DNA from: Drosophila persimilis | Taxonomy: Eukaryota; Arthropoda; Insecta; Diptera; Drosophilidae | Direction: 5' to 3' | Assembly: GCF_003286085.1 (NCBI RefSeq) | Contig: NW_020825288.1 | Span: 14,942,001-15,006,000, forward strand | Length of the DNA: 64,000 nucleotides | Shown: positions 22,143-34,960 of the stretch, piece by piece | How the letters are laid out: each line of letters opens with the position of its first letter | Numbering within the stretch: the first letter of the stretch is position 1 | Made by a program: the position numbers and the translations under genes | Notes under the pieces: generated by a model | Database searches by the model: none | What the model was told of the DNA's origin: nothing | Seen by the model: only the letters and a program-made list of their open reading frames with translations

Positions 22143-24351
22143 CTAAGGATCGGATCTGTCCATCTGAGGGGCTAGACCCGTTTGTAGTTGGTTAATAGTT
22201 ACTGTGTTGCTGGGCGGTTCCATGGACATGGGCAGGGCCAATTTCTCTTTGATGTCGCCCCACACGGCGGTGGTGCACTTGTCCACCATCATCTTGGGCA
22301 GACGGGGGGAGACCACCTCACTGGTCGATCCGAAGGAGGGGAACTTGTACTCCGGTTCCAGCTGGATTGGGGGTCGCATCGCAATGGTGGGCCCCTCATA
22401 GTCCTCGAATATCGACCGGAGATTCCGGGTGGACTCCAGGCGCCGGAAGCTGCACAAAAAGATGGCGCGCACGCGCTCAAACGTGTCCGGATCGTAGACC
22501 GATCGGGCGGTGTTCGTCTGATCGAAGGGCTCTTCGATGCAGAGCTCGATCCACTGGTGGATATCGTTCTTGGGCGCCGTGGCAGCGCGACACAGTTCGA
22601 TGGGCAGCAGTCCGCCCGTTCGAATGGAGATGGCATACTTCCGGAACTCAAAAACACTATAATAATGCAGGAATTGTAGCATCAGTTCGCCGAGATTCTG
22701 GGTGTTCTGCGACTCGTACGGGGCCATCACCTCGTTCATGTCCACGTAGCCGCTGCTCGAGTTGTCGAGCAGCTCGAACTTTTGCGGATACAGCGAATGA
22801 AGGCAGGGTATCACCGGGGGACTGCAGCCTGCCTGCAGAAAGTGGATGACCATCAGCATGAGGGAGTAGCTGGAGATGGTCATGTTCTTGGCATTATTGA
22901 TATTATGATGCTGGGCCCACTGCTTCACGGCCAAGGCCATTGGCCGGACACGCCACTCCAGCTGCGAGTAGCAGTACAGCAGATGGGTGTTCCGTATGCC
23001 CACGGAGTTGTTGAAATTGATATCGATCTCGACCTTGTGCTGGCTGTCGGAGAAGCGGAGTATCGGCACCCTGGCCTCGATCAGATGAAAGTCCTGGAAC
23101 CGATTGGTGCCGCTCAACAGGCTGCGCATCATTTGCAAATGCAGAACGGCCTCCGTGCGGGGATCGAGGCTGGGATTCGTGTAGCCCACCATGCACATGT
23201 CCATGTCCGAGCACTTGGAGCCAAAGTTCGAGATGGAGGAGCCCACCAAATACAGACCGTACCGGGGATACTGGCTCTGCTTAAGAGACGTTTACGGTAT
23301 AGGGTTTGGTCTCTGGGTTGCCTTCTAAAAACTTACCACCGCCAGCTTGTAGATGTAGCGCCACAGTCGCATCTTTGTCTTGTAGATGCTGCTCGTCTGC
23401 TGCGACTCCAGGAACTTGTTCCAAATGGCCACCGACAGGGACTCCCAGCGCGAGCGACTGGGCACTGAGCGCGGCGGACGCTTCATTTCCACGTGCCGGC
23501 AGCGCAGCATGAAACGATCCGCCGGTGTATAGCCGTAGAACTCACGCCAGTAGCGATTCTGTAGGTTCAAGGGCAGCAGATCGCCATGGCTGACATCCTG
23601 GCAATTGAGGACATTGAATACGGGCCAATCCCCAAGGCAAAACACACACAAAAGACATACCATATAGATCGCAGACAATGAGTATTCCCCTGGGATCGGT
23701 TCCAGCTTGAATTCTGCGTGCTCGGGTATCGTCCGGAGCGTGGACCTGGGGTATCGGTAACCATTCGATCCGCCGCTCTCCATGGCATTCAGGTGATTCA
23801 TGTCGCCGTACGGCACCAGATTGGCGCCCCCCAAATCGGGTGGCTCCGTGCCCGTGGCCCTCGCCAGGCACTCGATGGTGATTTTCCGCACAAAAGACTC
23901 GATGGAGGCGTCGCTTAGATCGGCATCCGACTCGTCGCTCTCGAGGCTGGGCGCCCAGCTGGCAAACGACTGGCCATCATCGTCCTCCCAGGAGCTCTTC
24001 TGTCCGCCGTCCTGCTCGTGCTCGTGCTCCTGCTCCTGCTCGTGCTCGTGCTCCTGCTCGGAGATGTCCGGCCTGCCATCGGGGGCGTAGTCTGAACGGA
24101 GTGTGTTCCACAGCGAGTCCAGTTCCGAGTCGAGCTGCTGCTGGGACTCCGGACTGCTGGCCATGCCACCGCCCGATTGGTTATCGGCAAGGCCCTGATT
24201 CTGGCCATAGTTTTGGTAGCCGTATTCCTCCAAATTCCGGGCATGATAGTAGCGCGACTGCTGGCTCCTGTGGCCCATGGGTTTATTGTACTCCATGGAG
24301 TGGTAATTGTTGCTGCTGAACTTGTGGCGACGCATCGATTGGCTGGGATTG

Positions 24352-24398
<47 letters not shown>

Positions 24399-24648
24399 AT
24401 AGCCGCTGCCTCCACTGTCCGTGTCCGTGGCCTGCAAATAGTGCATCTGATTGCGATACGAACGCTTCGGGTGCTTCGTCACGGATGTCAAGGAAGTGCT
24501 GTCCTCCAGGTTGGACTTTGAGGAGGAGCTGGACAGCGAATCCGAGGAGTTGGTGATCCGTTTCTGGCCCAAATTGTACTTCTTGACCTTGGCCCTCCAG
24601 CGGGACAATGGCGGCACACGTGGATACTGTTCCTGCAACTGCAACTCG

Positions 24649-24713
<65 letters not shown>

Positions 24714-26105
24714 TTGCTCCTCTTCCCCGTTGGTTGGGGAATACATGTTCCGCTGGCTGTACGGCTGCTTGAAGCGGGATCCTCCCGCTCCTGCGGCACT
24801 GTTGTAAAAGGTCTTTGATTCGCCATGGAATCCCTGCTGGCTGTACCCCGAATTGGGTGTCTGGCCACGCCCACAACTGATGTAGCGCTGCTGTTCCACG
24901 CGGCCATACCGCCAGGTGGGCACATTAACGCCGCCATTGTCGAGGGCAGGTCCTGGCCCGGACTCCTCCATCTGCAGGTTCTCTGTGGCGCTCAAGGGCT
25001 GCTGTTGTTGCTGCTGGAAGCTGTTCGTCTGCGTTTGCTGATGCTGTGAGCGCTGTTGCTGCTGTTGTTGCTGTTGTTGCGGCTGTTGTTGCTGCTGTTG
25101 TTGCTGTTGTTGCTGTTGTTGCTGCTGTTGCTGCTGCTGCTGCTGTTGCTGCATTTGCTGCTGTTGCTGTTGCTGCTGCATTTGCTGCTGTTGTTGCTGT
25201 TGCTGCTGTTGCTGCATTTGCTGCTGCTGTTGCATTTGCTGCTGCTGTTGCGGGTTGCCGTGACGATTGCCGCTGCGGTTGATGCTGCCCGGCGACTGAT
25301 TCATGTAGTTCGGATAGTACAGCCGGTGTCCCCCCCCGTAGCTGTGCTCAAAGCCCATCGGCAGCATCGGTATGCCGTACTGCTGGCCGTAGCCCTGATT
25401 GAACGGATAGTTGCGATCGAACTGCCACACGGCGTTCTCCGCGTGCCACAGTCGCCGCTGCTGCGGTGCATTGTGCACGTATCCCGGATACATAAACTGT
25501 CCGGGTGTGGCGGCGGCTGTTGCTGCTGCCACAGCCACGGCGGCGGGTACGCCACCACCGCCGTAGCGACCGCCGGGCGACATGTTGCCGCCTCGTGGCG
25601 AGCCGGAGAGCGGCGGTGGGGCGCCCGGTGGCGACGCCAGCGGCGGCGGCGTTGTGGAGCGCAAATTTCGGGGCGTTATGGAGGCCGGCGTGGGTATGTC
25701 CAGCACAACGCCGGCCATACTGCTGCCAATGCTGTACAGGAAGTCCATCGAGTACTGGTAGCCCCCGGGCGGACGTGGCAGGATTGTTGTCTTGAATTTT
25801 CGCTTCGGACGGAGGTCCAACTCCAGCCCTAGGACGGGAGCCGGGACCTCGGGGATTGCTTCGGAGGATGAGGGCTCCTCGGCAAAGCCCTGGCCCCCCG
25901 CCTCCGTTTGGGTTCCCGCACCGGCATCCCCCATGGCGGCCACAGATCTCATGGCCTCTTCGTCCTTTTCGGCCACAATTCGGTTGCCTTCGCCACCGTT
26001 CGCCATCACCATCGATCCTTCTCCTTGGGCACCCAGTCCGGACTTTGCTGCCGTTGTGGCTGGGGCTGTCCTTCGACCCTTGGCGGCCATGGCGGCTGTC
26101 GACAT
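22143..26105 (-). CDS. wisp: Non-canonical cytoplasmic poly(A) polymerase, GLD2 family; probably wispy
   Basis: Three exons on the minus strand: 26105-23661, 23597-23337 and 23279-22143, all in phase 0, giving about 1,280 residues. Introns of 63 bp (GTATGT...CCAG) and 57 bp (GTAAGT...TAAG) are typical for Drosophila; the second acceptor could be 3 bp further on. The start at 26105 is the first in-frame ATG after an upstream in-frame TGA. The N-terminal two thirds is disordered, with polyglutamine tracts near residues 285-350, 463-485 and 569-584 and a His/Glu/Gln patch near 682-698. The C-terminal third is the catalytic module: GSSISNFGSKCSDMD near 915-929 with the nucleotidyltransferase aspartates 927 and 929, the third aspartate at 988 (KVEIDINF), the central domain (MALAVKQWAQHHN...SSYSLMLMVIHF) and the PAP-associated domain (EEPFDQTNTARSVYD). 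No RNA-binding domain is present, as expected for GLD2 enzymes, which need an RNA-binding partner. Such enzymes lengthen poly(A) tails of stored cytoplasmic mRNA; wispy does so in the female germ line and at egg activation, whereas its fly paralogue Gld2 acts in testis. Family is certain from the motifs; the choice of wispy over Gld2 is from memory of the core sequence and similar total length (about 1,370 residues in D. melanogaster), and is less sure. Confidence 0.93.
24355..25254 (-). repeat. Three CAG/CAA (polyglutamine) tracts in the coding sequence
   Basis: Glutamine codon runs at about 25056-25254 (interrupted by single Met codons), 24649-24717 and 24355-24398. The first mixes CAG and CAA often, the others are mostly CAG. 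Mixed codons suggest the protein tract is selected or at least old; pure CAG parts are expected to vary in length between individuals. On the opposite strand they make spurious Leu-, Cys- or Ala-rich frames. Confidence 0.92.
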
Positions 26106-26800
26106 AGCTGCACAGATATATCCAGTCCCAAACTGTTTGCCCCGACACTTCAACAAAAGGCAAGCCAAACGATATACAGACACTGAACGGAAAAGCCAAA
26201 TGCCACTCGGATCTCGGATCTCGGATCGGAAAATGTGTTCTCGTATTGAAATGTGCCTTCAGATTGCTCTTTCCAAAATTTTCATTATTGGCTGTCCTGA
26301 AAACGGAATAAAACATCGCACATTACAAGTCTTTCTGGCCCTTTTTGGTGGCACCTTTGTTTTCCGGTTCCTTGTGGCACTCACGCTGTGTTCCGCTGTG
26401 TTTTCCGCCTCTGCGTTTTGGTTTTTTGCACAATTTTCACATGAATTTTCGCACAAATTTTCACCAGGCTGCGACACACACACACATACTTGCACACGGT
26501 CCTGAAATGTCAGTGAAAGTTGGCCAGTCATGGCCAGCAGTGTTGGTCAACGCCGAAGAACACCTGACATTTGTTAGGCGGTAGTTTTTTTTTTGTTTCA
26601 ATTCTTTTATTTATTTATCTCTGGTTAAGGACAGGTGTAATGTTGGGGCTAGGGGTTCCGTTGCCCCATTCGGCACTGCCCCATAGCATTTTAGCCGATG
26701 CACGTGTGATGAAAGCTACGATAAAACACTTTGCCAACACTATTTCATTTCACAGTGCACTTTCATTGCATAAATCGAGGAGATTCTCTTATAAATACAT
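26106..26800. other. Upstream region of the poly(A) polymerase gene
   Basis: Should hold the 5'UTR and promoter of the minus-strand gene. Contains a small CGGATCT direct repeat (26208-26228) and CACACACA (26476-26484). I found no TATA box or perfect initiator. GTTGGTCAACGC (26542-26553) is only a weak match to the TGGTCACACTG core-promoter motif. No second gene is visible. Confidence 0.4.
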
Positions 26801-27560
26801 TTTAAATATATAAATTATAAATAAAATACCAGAGGTAAATATGAATATTGATATTAATCGATATATATTTATATATTCCCCATATCTATGGAAAAGAACC
26901 ATTTTGTATGCTGTCAAAAATATTTCTAACCCATTTTGCCATATATTCGAGGAGATTTTATGCGAAAATATGGAATATTATATAGTAAATAGGTATAAAA
27001 AATAAAATGAATTCTAAATAAATAAATAAAATGTAGGTAGGTAAAAAATAGGTAAATATTAATATTGATATTATATTGATAACTGTGTGTGGTATGTATG
27101 TATATATTTGTAATATACTTGAATATATTCGTAATCCATTTTTCGATATACCTGTAAGCGATATTCTCTTGGAAATGTAATTTTTGTTAGAAAATCGGTA
27201 AATATAATCGAACTTCTCTTTTCCGAATTTCCATACAACGAAGTTTTCTATATAACAAATTTTATTTTTCGTTCAATTTTCAGTACTTTTTACTCTATTC
27301 CCTATAGAGAATATTGCGCTTTCGATCTCCCGTCAACCAAGGGATTTTTTCCGTCAAGTTTTTTGTTGGTCCCCTTGGGATTCGCTATATGGACGCTATA
27401 TAGCTCGACGTAGATGGATATCTGTGCCAAGGAAACCCTTTCAAACCCTAATCGCAGGCAAAATTTTGTTTAAAATGTAGTAGTTTGCATTTAAAATGGT
27501 TAGAAAATTCATTAAAAACAGAATCCCCAATCAGAATGTGTAGACATAATTTATTTTATT
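26800..27560. repeat. AT-rich block with ATCGATA-type sites
   Basis: AT-rich, with repeated AAATA(G)GTAAATAT, ATATTGATATTA(A/T) and TTCGAGGAGATT elements (26775 and 26947), suggesting an eroded tandem array of about 170 bp. Nothing coding. Confidence 0.5.
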
Positions 27561-30395
27561 TTTAAATTAAACTAAAACTTAAACTAGTGAAATCGCAGGC
27601 CTTTGGCCATCCTATGCGTATTTTTTCATTGAACACTTTCTTTCTCTCTTTCCCACTCTTTCCTTCTGACACTTTTGCACACCTTTAAGTGTTAGACAAC
27701 GTCTCTCACTCATATCATCGATAGCTTGAGTTTGAGTCTGCGGTGCGATAAAAGAGTTTCCAACTAAATGGAAAAAAAACTTATTCCCGTTTTTGTATCC
27801 TTTCAAACAGCATCTTCTTGTGGCGTGCCTGCCACTTGAGCTAAATTCTTTTGACGCATTGAGGCGGCCACAAAAGGAGCCACAAAAGAGAGTGAAAAAA
27901 GGCTTTGGCTTGACACAATTTTTAGTCTGCGGCAGGCATCCACTCAACATAGTTCCAATCCGGGGCGCCCCCCCATTTCGAAGGCATGCCTTGTGTCTTT
28001 TTTTGTTTGTCTTCCAATTTGATTTGCTTATGTAAATTATTATTATCCCCCACCAAAGGAGTAACCACAAAGCAGGCGGTCTCTGGATACGGAGAAGAAA
28101 AAAGCCAAATAATAGGAGGGAAATATTTGAAACAAATCAAATTTATTGCCACAGAGTCCCAGACGCAAAAGATGCGGCCAGGAGGAAGGGGCAGAGGGGG
28201 CTGGAAGGGGGTTGAATTGTGGCCAGATTACGTGCATATTCAGATACGGGTCTACACATTTTCTAATTAGATTTATAATGCAATAATAATGGCTGCCTGC
28301 TTTTGGGATTTACAATTTTTGGTTTTGCTTGAATTATGGCCGTATGGTTGGATATTTTCAACCAAAATCTACGTGGAAAATCAGTGAGTCATGGCCTCCG
28401 ATCCGCTCTGTGTGCGACGCGTGCTCGCATTTTTTTCCCCAACTAAAAATTAGCCCGAAAAATAAAGTAAGGCTCGAAGGATCGAAGGATGGAAAGTTTC
28501 GTATTACATGCGAGCAATTTGGCAAATAAACTGTCAGCAGCCATCGATGGGGTCTCCCAGTCCCTGAATAATTCACAGAAAAAAAAAGGCTCAGAGAAAA
28601 TGATGCCATGGACCGTGTCCCCAGGGCAAAAGCCGGTACAAGGGTAGCGGGACACAGGATAAGGCCTGAGACTGAGCCTCAGGGTTGGTTAGGCCTCTCC
28701 GGTTACCCTCCAATATATTTTTTGAGATTTTTCTGGAAGGGAGGAATGGCAATCCGGGACTCTCTTTCGATGCATGACAGGTAATTGGATTAAACTAATT
28801 TTTGGCTTTTTATTGGCAAGAGTGTGACCAATTTTTTTTTTGTGGTTAATAATTTCATTAGTCCGCAACGGCAGTGGCAACCAAATGCCGCATTGCAACA
28901 CTGACGGGGCCAGGACCCACGTGTGTGTGTGTGTGTGTGTGAAAAGTAAATAATTAATAATTCATGCAACACGATTGACAGTGCGCCCCAGTTGAACTCT
29001 TTTTCGTCCTGCCCATCCATGGCCTCTCCCCGCGTGCTTCCTTTTGCTTGCTTTTTATTTGTGGCAGGCTCATAAATTTACAATTACACATGCCACACGG
29101 AAAGGGACAGAGAGATGGAGAAAGAGAGGCATGCAGGACCGTACAGGGTCTCCCTTTTACACGTTTTTCGCGTTGTTTTTAATTTAATAAATTAATAAAA
29201 CGACAAACGTGACAACACTGGCAACTGGCAACTGGCAACTGGCAACACTGCCATCAAAGTGGCAAAGTGTTGCCATTTGCATTTTTAATGCACTTTTTTC
29301 CCCCCCAATCCCCACCGAAGCGGCTCCTTTTGAGCGCAAAAATAATTATCAACTGAATCGACGATGAGAGAGAATACCTAAGAGACACAGAGAGAGAGAG
29401 AGAGAGAGACAGAGATACAGCTTTTTAATTGAATTTCTCAATGTGCGTGTCAACTCTGGCAGCTCTCTCTCTCTCTCGCTCTCGCTCTCTGTGACAATTC
29501 AATCACTGGGAGAATGTCAAAAGCATTGCCATCATTTTTTGTCGCGCTTTTCAATTTTCACTTTCAATTGTTGTTAATTGCATGCCCCCAAACCATGCCA
29601 CTCGCAGCGCCAACCCTAGAAACTCCAGACAATTTATAAGTGCGGCAAAAAGTTGCACTTTTTCCTTTTGGCACACTTTGGGGCACACAATGCCACTACC
29701 TCACCTGGTGGAAGCCGCAGTTAACCCCAATTAAGGGCCCACAAAGACGACGGAGACAGACACCACCGGAGAGAGGGGGACGGAGAGAGTTGGGGCGCAA
29801 AAATGTAAGTAAGATGAAAATGTTGCCGCAGGCATTAAAATAATAAGGATAAGGAAACGGTTGTTAACCACGAAAACGCTCAACAAAAAATATGAATGAA
29901 TGAATGAATGCCATGCCGTGGCGTACTCCGTGCCGTACTCCTGGAGACTCTTCCTGGCGCCACGTTCGGACTTTGTTCATTATGCGTTTCCTGTTTGCAT
30001 AAGACTCAAAAATACACGCCACAACCAGAAGCAGAACCAGTCCCTGTCCCAGTCCCAGTCCTGTTCCTGTTCCTGTTTCTGTTCCTAGTTATAATTGTTC
30101 TATGTGCCCCTGTCGCTGTCCTGCCCTCCCATTGTGCTGAGCGTTAAATTTCGAAAGTTTGCCCGCCCAGCCCGCCGGCTATTTGACAAAATAGGGGGGG
30201 AAAAAAAGTGAAATGCAGGCCAGGAAATAGGAAAGAATTTTCATTTTCTTTTCGTATTTTTATTTTATTTTTTTTTTTCACTTTTAATTATGCAGAGACT
30301 TGGAGTAAACAGCGTGGAAATGGTGGTGGGAATAATACGAAGTTGTGGCTCTGGGAAATGGAAGCCAACAGTTGGCATTTGCCAACACTACAAAT
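27560..30395. other. Non-coding stretch
   Basis: (GT)n at 28921-28940; GGCAACT direct repeats at 29219-29245; GA run at 29391-29410; CT-rich sequence at 29463-29490; GAATGAAT at 29891-29910; CTGTTCC repeats at 30059-30085. Open frames have no protein-like composition. Confidence 0.55.
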
Positions 30396-30860
30396 AAAAA
30401 TACAGACTGTACTCTTTACAGCACCATTAAGGGCTATCTTACACCGTTAGTCAACACTGAATGGTTAATCAACCCTGTTTAAAAAAGCAATCATGAAATA
30501 AGAATTTTCTGACAATAAAAAACATGTTAGGCTATACTTTTTACCTTCCCAAGTCCTATCCCCCAAAATTTGCAAAATTTTCCAACGTTTATCAACACTC
30601 AATGGTTAACCAACACTATTTGGAATAAGCAATCATGGAATTGGCATTCTCTAAAACTAAAAATAAAAGTGCAGACTGTACTTTTTATTACAACACTGTC
30701 AAAAACTCGATGTTTAAGCAATACTTTTTGGAATATTCAATCAGGGAATGAAGACGGGACTCTTCGCCTGTTCAAACGCTAGCCAACACTGCCCCAAACG
30801 TTAATCAACACTCAATGACTAACCAACACTATTTGGAGTAAGCCATCAAGCGGTGTTCCC
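30395..30860 (+). repeat. Diverged tandem array with TCAACACTCAATGGTTAACC
   Basis: CAACACT anchors at 30452, 30593, 30691 and 30806 (spacings 141, 98, 115), each followed by variants of AATGGTTAACCAACACTATT, TGGAATAAGCAATCATGGAAT and, in two units, GCAGACTGTACTTTTTA. About four units, all diverged. Confidence 0.8.
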
Positions 30861-33800
30861 CCTTTCTGCACCTCGCAGGCCAATCAAATGCCTACCGAAA
30901 ACCTCTGACGAAATAAGGGAAAATATTCGCATAATTATGATTTCAATGGTCACAGTCTGTTAGATTTTCCATATGAATGATTTTCGCACAATTACACAGA
31001 GTCGTCGTGGCAGACAGACAGACAGCGGGGGGAGGCACATGTCAGCACATGAGGCAGTGACGATGATGGTGGGCCTGAAAGATCCAACTTCATTCACAAT
31101 TAAGCTAAAAATACGAGACTGTCTGCGTGGCAGCCCCCCTACCTACACAATTTATTGTCAAGTGCAGTCACAACATTCAAGATGTGTAACAGTCACAGTC
31201 ACAGTCACAACGGAGCAGCAGGGAGGCCAGCCAGCCGCTCGTCTAGGTGGGATATACATATAACAAAGGCCAAAAGAAACTCCGGGTAAAGATGGGAATG
31301 GGAATGGGAATGGAAATGGTAATGCGAAATGGAGGAGGAGTCACGCTGTCGCTCACTTCTGACAGGGGGTACCGGGCGAAGAAAATCAACAGCGCAATCT
31401 TAATGAAGGCAATAATTCAAATAAAATGCAAAATTCCCTTCACAAACTGTAGGAAGTGGCTTCCCCCCAGTCATTCACTCATTCTGAGTGGCTCTGGGGG
31501 TCTGCCTCTGGGTCTTCGAGTCTGTGAAAAATTGCCGCCTCGACTGCCTCTTGTTGAAATTAAATTTTTACACAAAATCAAATAAAATCCAAATGCGTGG
31601 CAGTCAGTCAGTCAACTCCCTCGATGGTTGTTCCCTTATTAATTAGTTTCGTATATTTTTGGCACACACACACACACAGCCAGCCCTCCTGCCCCTGCCC
31701 CTGCCCCCAAGGCACACACATTAAGTGGCAACATTTGTCAATTTGTTGTTTTTCGTTTGTAATTTTTTGGGGGTCCCACTTTTGGGTCAAACTCACTCTC
31801 TCTCTCTCGATAGTGGACCGTTTTGGTGTTTTTGTTTTTGTGTAGTTAATGGCCGTACATTTGCCTAAATAATGAGGCACCGGTGTATTGCTTTGAATTC
31901 GATTTAGCTTGATTAAAAATATATTTCATTGTCGAGAGATGTGGCAAGTGGCAGCTGAGAAGCTAATCAGCCAAATGTGGCACAGTTTTCTGGTAGAAGG
32001 TGAATCCATTAGGACTGGACACAGCTGTCATTGAGTAATGTATCCTTGGGCGGGAGAGCACTGGCCTGGCCTTGCCCTTCCTGGCCCCATCATTAAACAG
32101 GCCATGAATCAATAAAATCCTATAATTATATCAAATATCTAACCGCTCAAGGGAATGAAAACTTAATGCTAAGCCACTGTGGGAGAGGGAGAGGGAGAGA
32201 GAGCAAGAGCGAGACGTTTCTGTCCACTCATCCCGTCGATCATTGAATGAATCGTCTCTCTAAATCATCGCTTAAGACTATTGGTTAAGGGCCAATATCG
32301 GGCTATCGGTAGGGGTATTAAGGGATGGTTTGGAGAGCTCAGTTGTTGCCTTTTAATGTAGTAATAGTATGCCTGGTAGTAGTGCCTATTAGTGCCTTGT
32401 AGAGTATGCCCATCGCTTGGTTTTTATCCGCATTTTTTCAGGTTGGATTTTGAAGGTTTGCTCCTGGTTGTCTTCGATGCAGCCACAATGGAAGAGAGAG
32501 CCAAGACGCTGTGTGGTATACCTTTCTTCTATAGAATATCATCGATTATATATGTATGAGTATCGATCTATCGCTAGGGATAGTCAAGACTAGGAAGATA
32601 TATCGATAGGAGAGGAGAAGGAAGAATTGGACTTCAGGAGCGTGTGGCGTATATTTTATAGAGTTTCTGGAGTGGTTTCCTACTCACTTGTAGGGAGCTC
32701 ACCAAGGATCCCTATATATATTATTATATTATATTATATTATATTCCATTATTCTATAGAAGTGCCTCACTATACTTCCATATCCGCTAAAAACATGCCT
32801 ACGTTTCATCTGAACCAATTAATCCCCGGTTTTTCTTAGCTTTTAACGATTTCTTCAAGCCATAGCCCATGGTTTAAGGAATGTCCGTACATAAGTTCCC
32901 TTAGTTGATTTGCCAATTCTCTAACGCACAGGATTACATCTTTCTAAGGAGCTTAGGACGTAGATTTTTCCCTCTCTTTTCGTCTCTGAAGTTATTCCGA
33001 GGGCTACAAAGGCTGAAGAGAGAGTGAGTTTGCCATTAAACCACTCATAACCCAGATACTCCAAATGGAAGACAGGCAGGCAGTCAGGAGGAGTAGGAGC
33101 TTGGAATCTAGGGAAAAACAATAAGTACAGTCACGACTCGGGTGGGGGGAGGGGGAGGGGTATGAAAGAGGCAGCTTGTTGGCCGGTACTTATGCCAAAT
33201 GCGTTTGCGATTTGTGTCAATAAACGGAGGAGCAGCAGCAGCAGTGGCAGCCCGGGAATTCTGGGGAAAGAAGAAAGAAATTTCTATTATCTGTGCAAAG
33301 TGTGCGCGAAATTGAAAACTGCTGGCTGCTGTCGTTGGTCCTTCCAGCCACCCCCTCTGCAACCCCCCCTCTTACAGTTGATAAAACTCTAATATGACAT
33401 TATGGGAGCGCGCAGCCTTGGCTTTTGTGGAAATTGCATTCGCTTTGGGGGATACACATGGGGGGGCGGCATGGCAACAAGTATACCAAAACACATTGCG
33501 GTCTCGCGCAAAAGTCAATTACCATTTGAACTGACAGTTTGGCCAAAGAGAGGGATCCCTGGATACCCAGCATTCACTCAATCAGTTGGTAATCGATTTT
33601 GTCTGCAACGAAATCGTTCTCTGGTCGGTCTACCCGTTGCTTGAGGTTAACAAATATGCTGCCCCCCGGTCCCTGCCACCCTGCCCCCCTGCCTGCCTCC
33701 TTTTTACGCACAATTTTCCTTTGGCAAAGTTTGCGCTCCGCGCGTTTGCCAAATTGAATGTAAATATTTATTTTTATTTGCATCCGAATGCATGCTTGCT

Positions 33801-34200
33801 ACTCGACATAATTAGACGATGTCTGTGCGAGTCTCAATCCAGCTGTGTATCTGTATCTGTATCTGTGTATCTGTATATCCCCCGATGTATTTGCGGTCGC
33901 TCCGATTGCAAATGAGACGACTCTCTCTTCCGCTCTCTCGTCATAGATTTACAATATTTACTCAGGGAAATTGCCTTGGGCCACAGACGTTTGGTCGGCT
34001 TCGGTACGGAAAACGGGAAATTACGGGGCGTCAACATTAAACCAAGTATTCATAATTGAATTTTCATGTTTGCCACTGCCATTTGCAATTCCTACAACAT
34101 TTATGAGTTAGTTTTGCGTCAAGGAATACGAGTACTACTAAAAAACACACACAAATATCAAATGCAAATGCAAATGAATGGATTAGAGACAGTAAAATGA
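30860..34200. other. Non-coding stretch
   Basis: GACAGACAGACAG (31012-31025), ACAGTCAC repeats (31190-31208), GGGAATGG repeats (31292-31318), (CA)n (31663-31678), a GA-rich CTAAGCCAC motif copy (32167-32215), (ATTAT)n near 32720-32746, and (CTGTAT)n near 33846-33880. No supportable gene. Confidence 0.55.
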
Positions 34201-34960
34201 GACTTCTGGATACCCTGTAGTGCAATCTCTAGAGAAAAAATCTCCTACAATAAAGGGATTTCATTGTGGATCATCTATAAACGCTAGCGGAGGGATGTTA
34301 TTCCACGGGAATGTTCCCTTTCGCTTAGGGGAAATTGTGTGCTGCAGGGGAACAGTGGCATGGGAACAACGGGAATACGACCTTTCGCTTAGGGGACATT
34401 TTTCGCTCTAGTGTAACAATTTCTGGCATAGGAACGCGGTTATCGTTTTCTTCCACCGAAGTGTGTCCCAGGGAGCAGTGGCATAGGAACCGTGACATAG
34501 GAACACTTTGATCGTGTATTTCCACAGCAATGTGTCCTTTCCCTTAGGAGAATTTTTTGCTCCAGTGGAATAATGGAATAGGAAACCATTGATCGTGTTC
34601 TTTTATAGAAATATGCTCTTTCGCTTAGGGAAAATGTTTTTCTCTAGTGGAATGATGGCATAGGAACACATTTATCGTGTTCTTCCACAGCAATGCGTCC
34701 TTTCGCTTAGGGGAAATGTGGTGCTAAAGGGGAACAGTGGCATAGGAACACGTGGATCGTGTTCATCCACAGCAATGTGTCCTTTCGCTTAGGGAAAATT
34801 GTAAGCTCTAGTGGAATGGTGGCATAGGAATACTTTGATCGTGTTCTTCCACAAAAATACATTATTTTGCTTGGGGGAATTTTTTTGTTCCAGTTCAACA
34901 AAGGCATAGGGTCACGTTCATTGAAACCATTTGATCCTCTCGCTTATGGGACATTTTCTA
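34200..34960 (+). repeat. Diverged tandem array, about 80-bp unit, nine units
   Basis: The block CCTTTCGCTTAGGGGAA recurs with CGCTTA or variants at 34322, 34386, 34542, 34622, 34704, 34786, 34869 and 34941, plus a weak unit near 34460. Most spacings are 80-83 bp. Each unit continues with CTAGTGGAA, ATGGCATAGGAACAC, and GATCGTGTTCTTCCACAGCAATG-like sequence. Confidence 0.88.

Noticed and set aside
22782-23468. 228-codon plus-strand frame over the poly(A) polymerase gene
   Set aside because: Antisense shadow of the catalytic exons; it crosses the intron between the second and third exons and has no homology that I recognise.
26105-26183. Extended N-terminus of the poly(A) polymerase starting MSVYRLA
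   Set aside because: The codon at 26183 is GTG; the first in-frame ATG after the upstream stop is at 26105, so the extension needs a non-standard start or an unseen upstream exon.
25056-26505. Plus-strand Leu-rich and other frames antisense to the N-terminal exon
   Set aside because: Leu/Cys/Ala runs are the complement of CAG/CAA glutamine codons.
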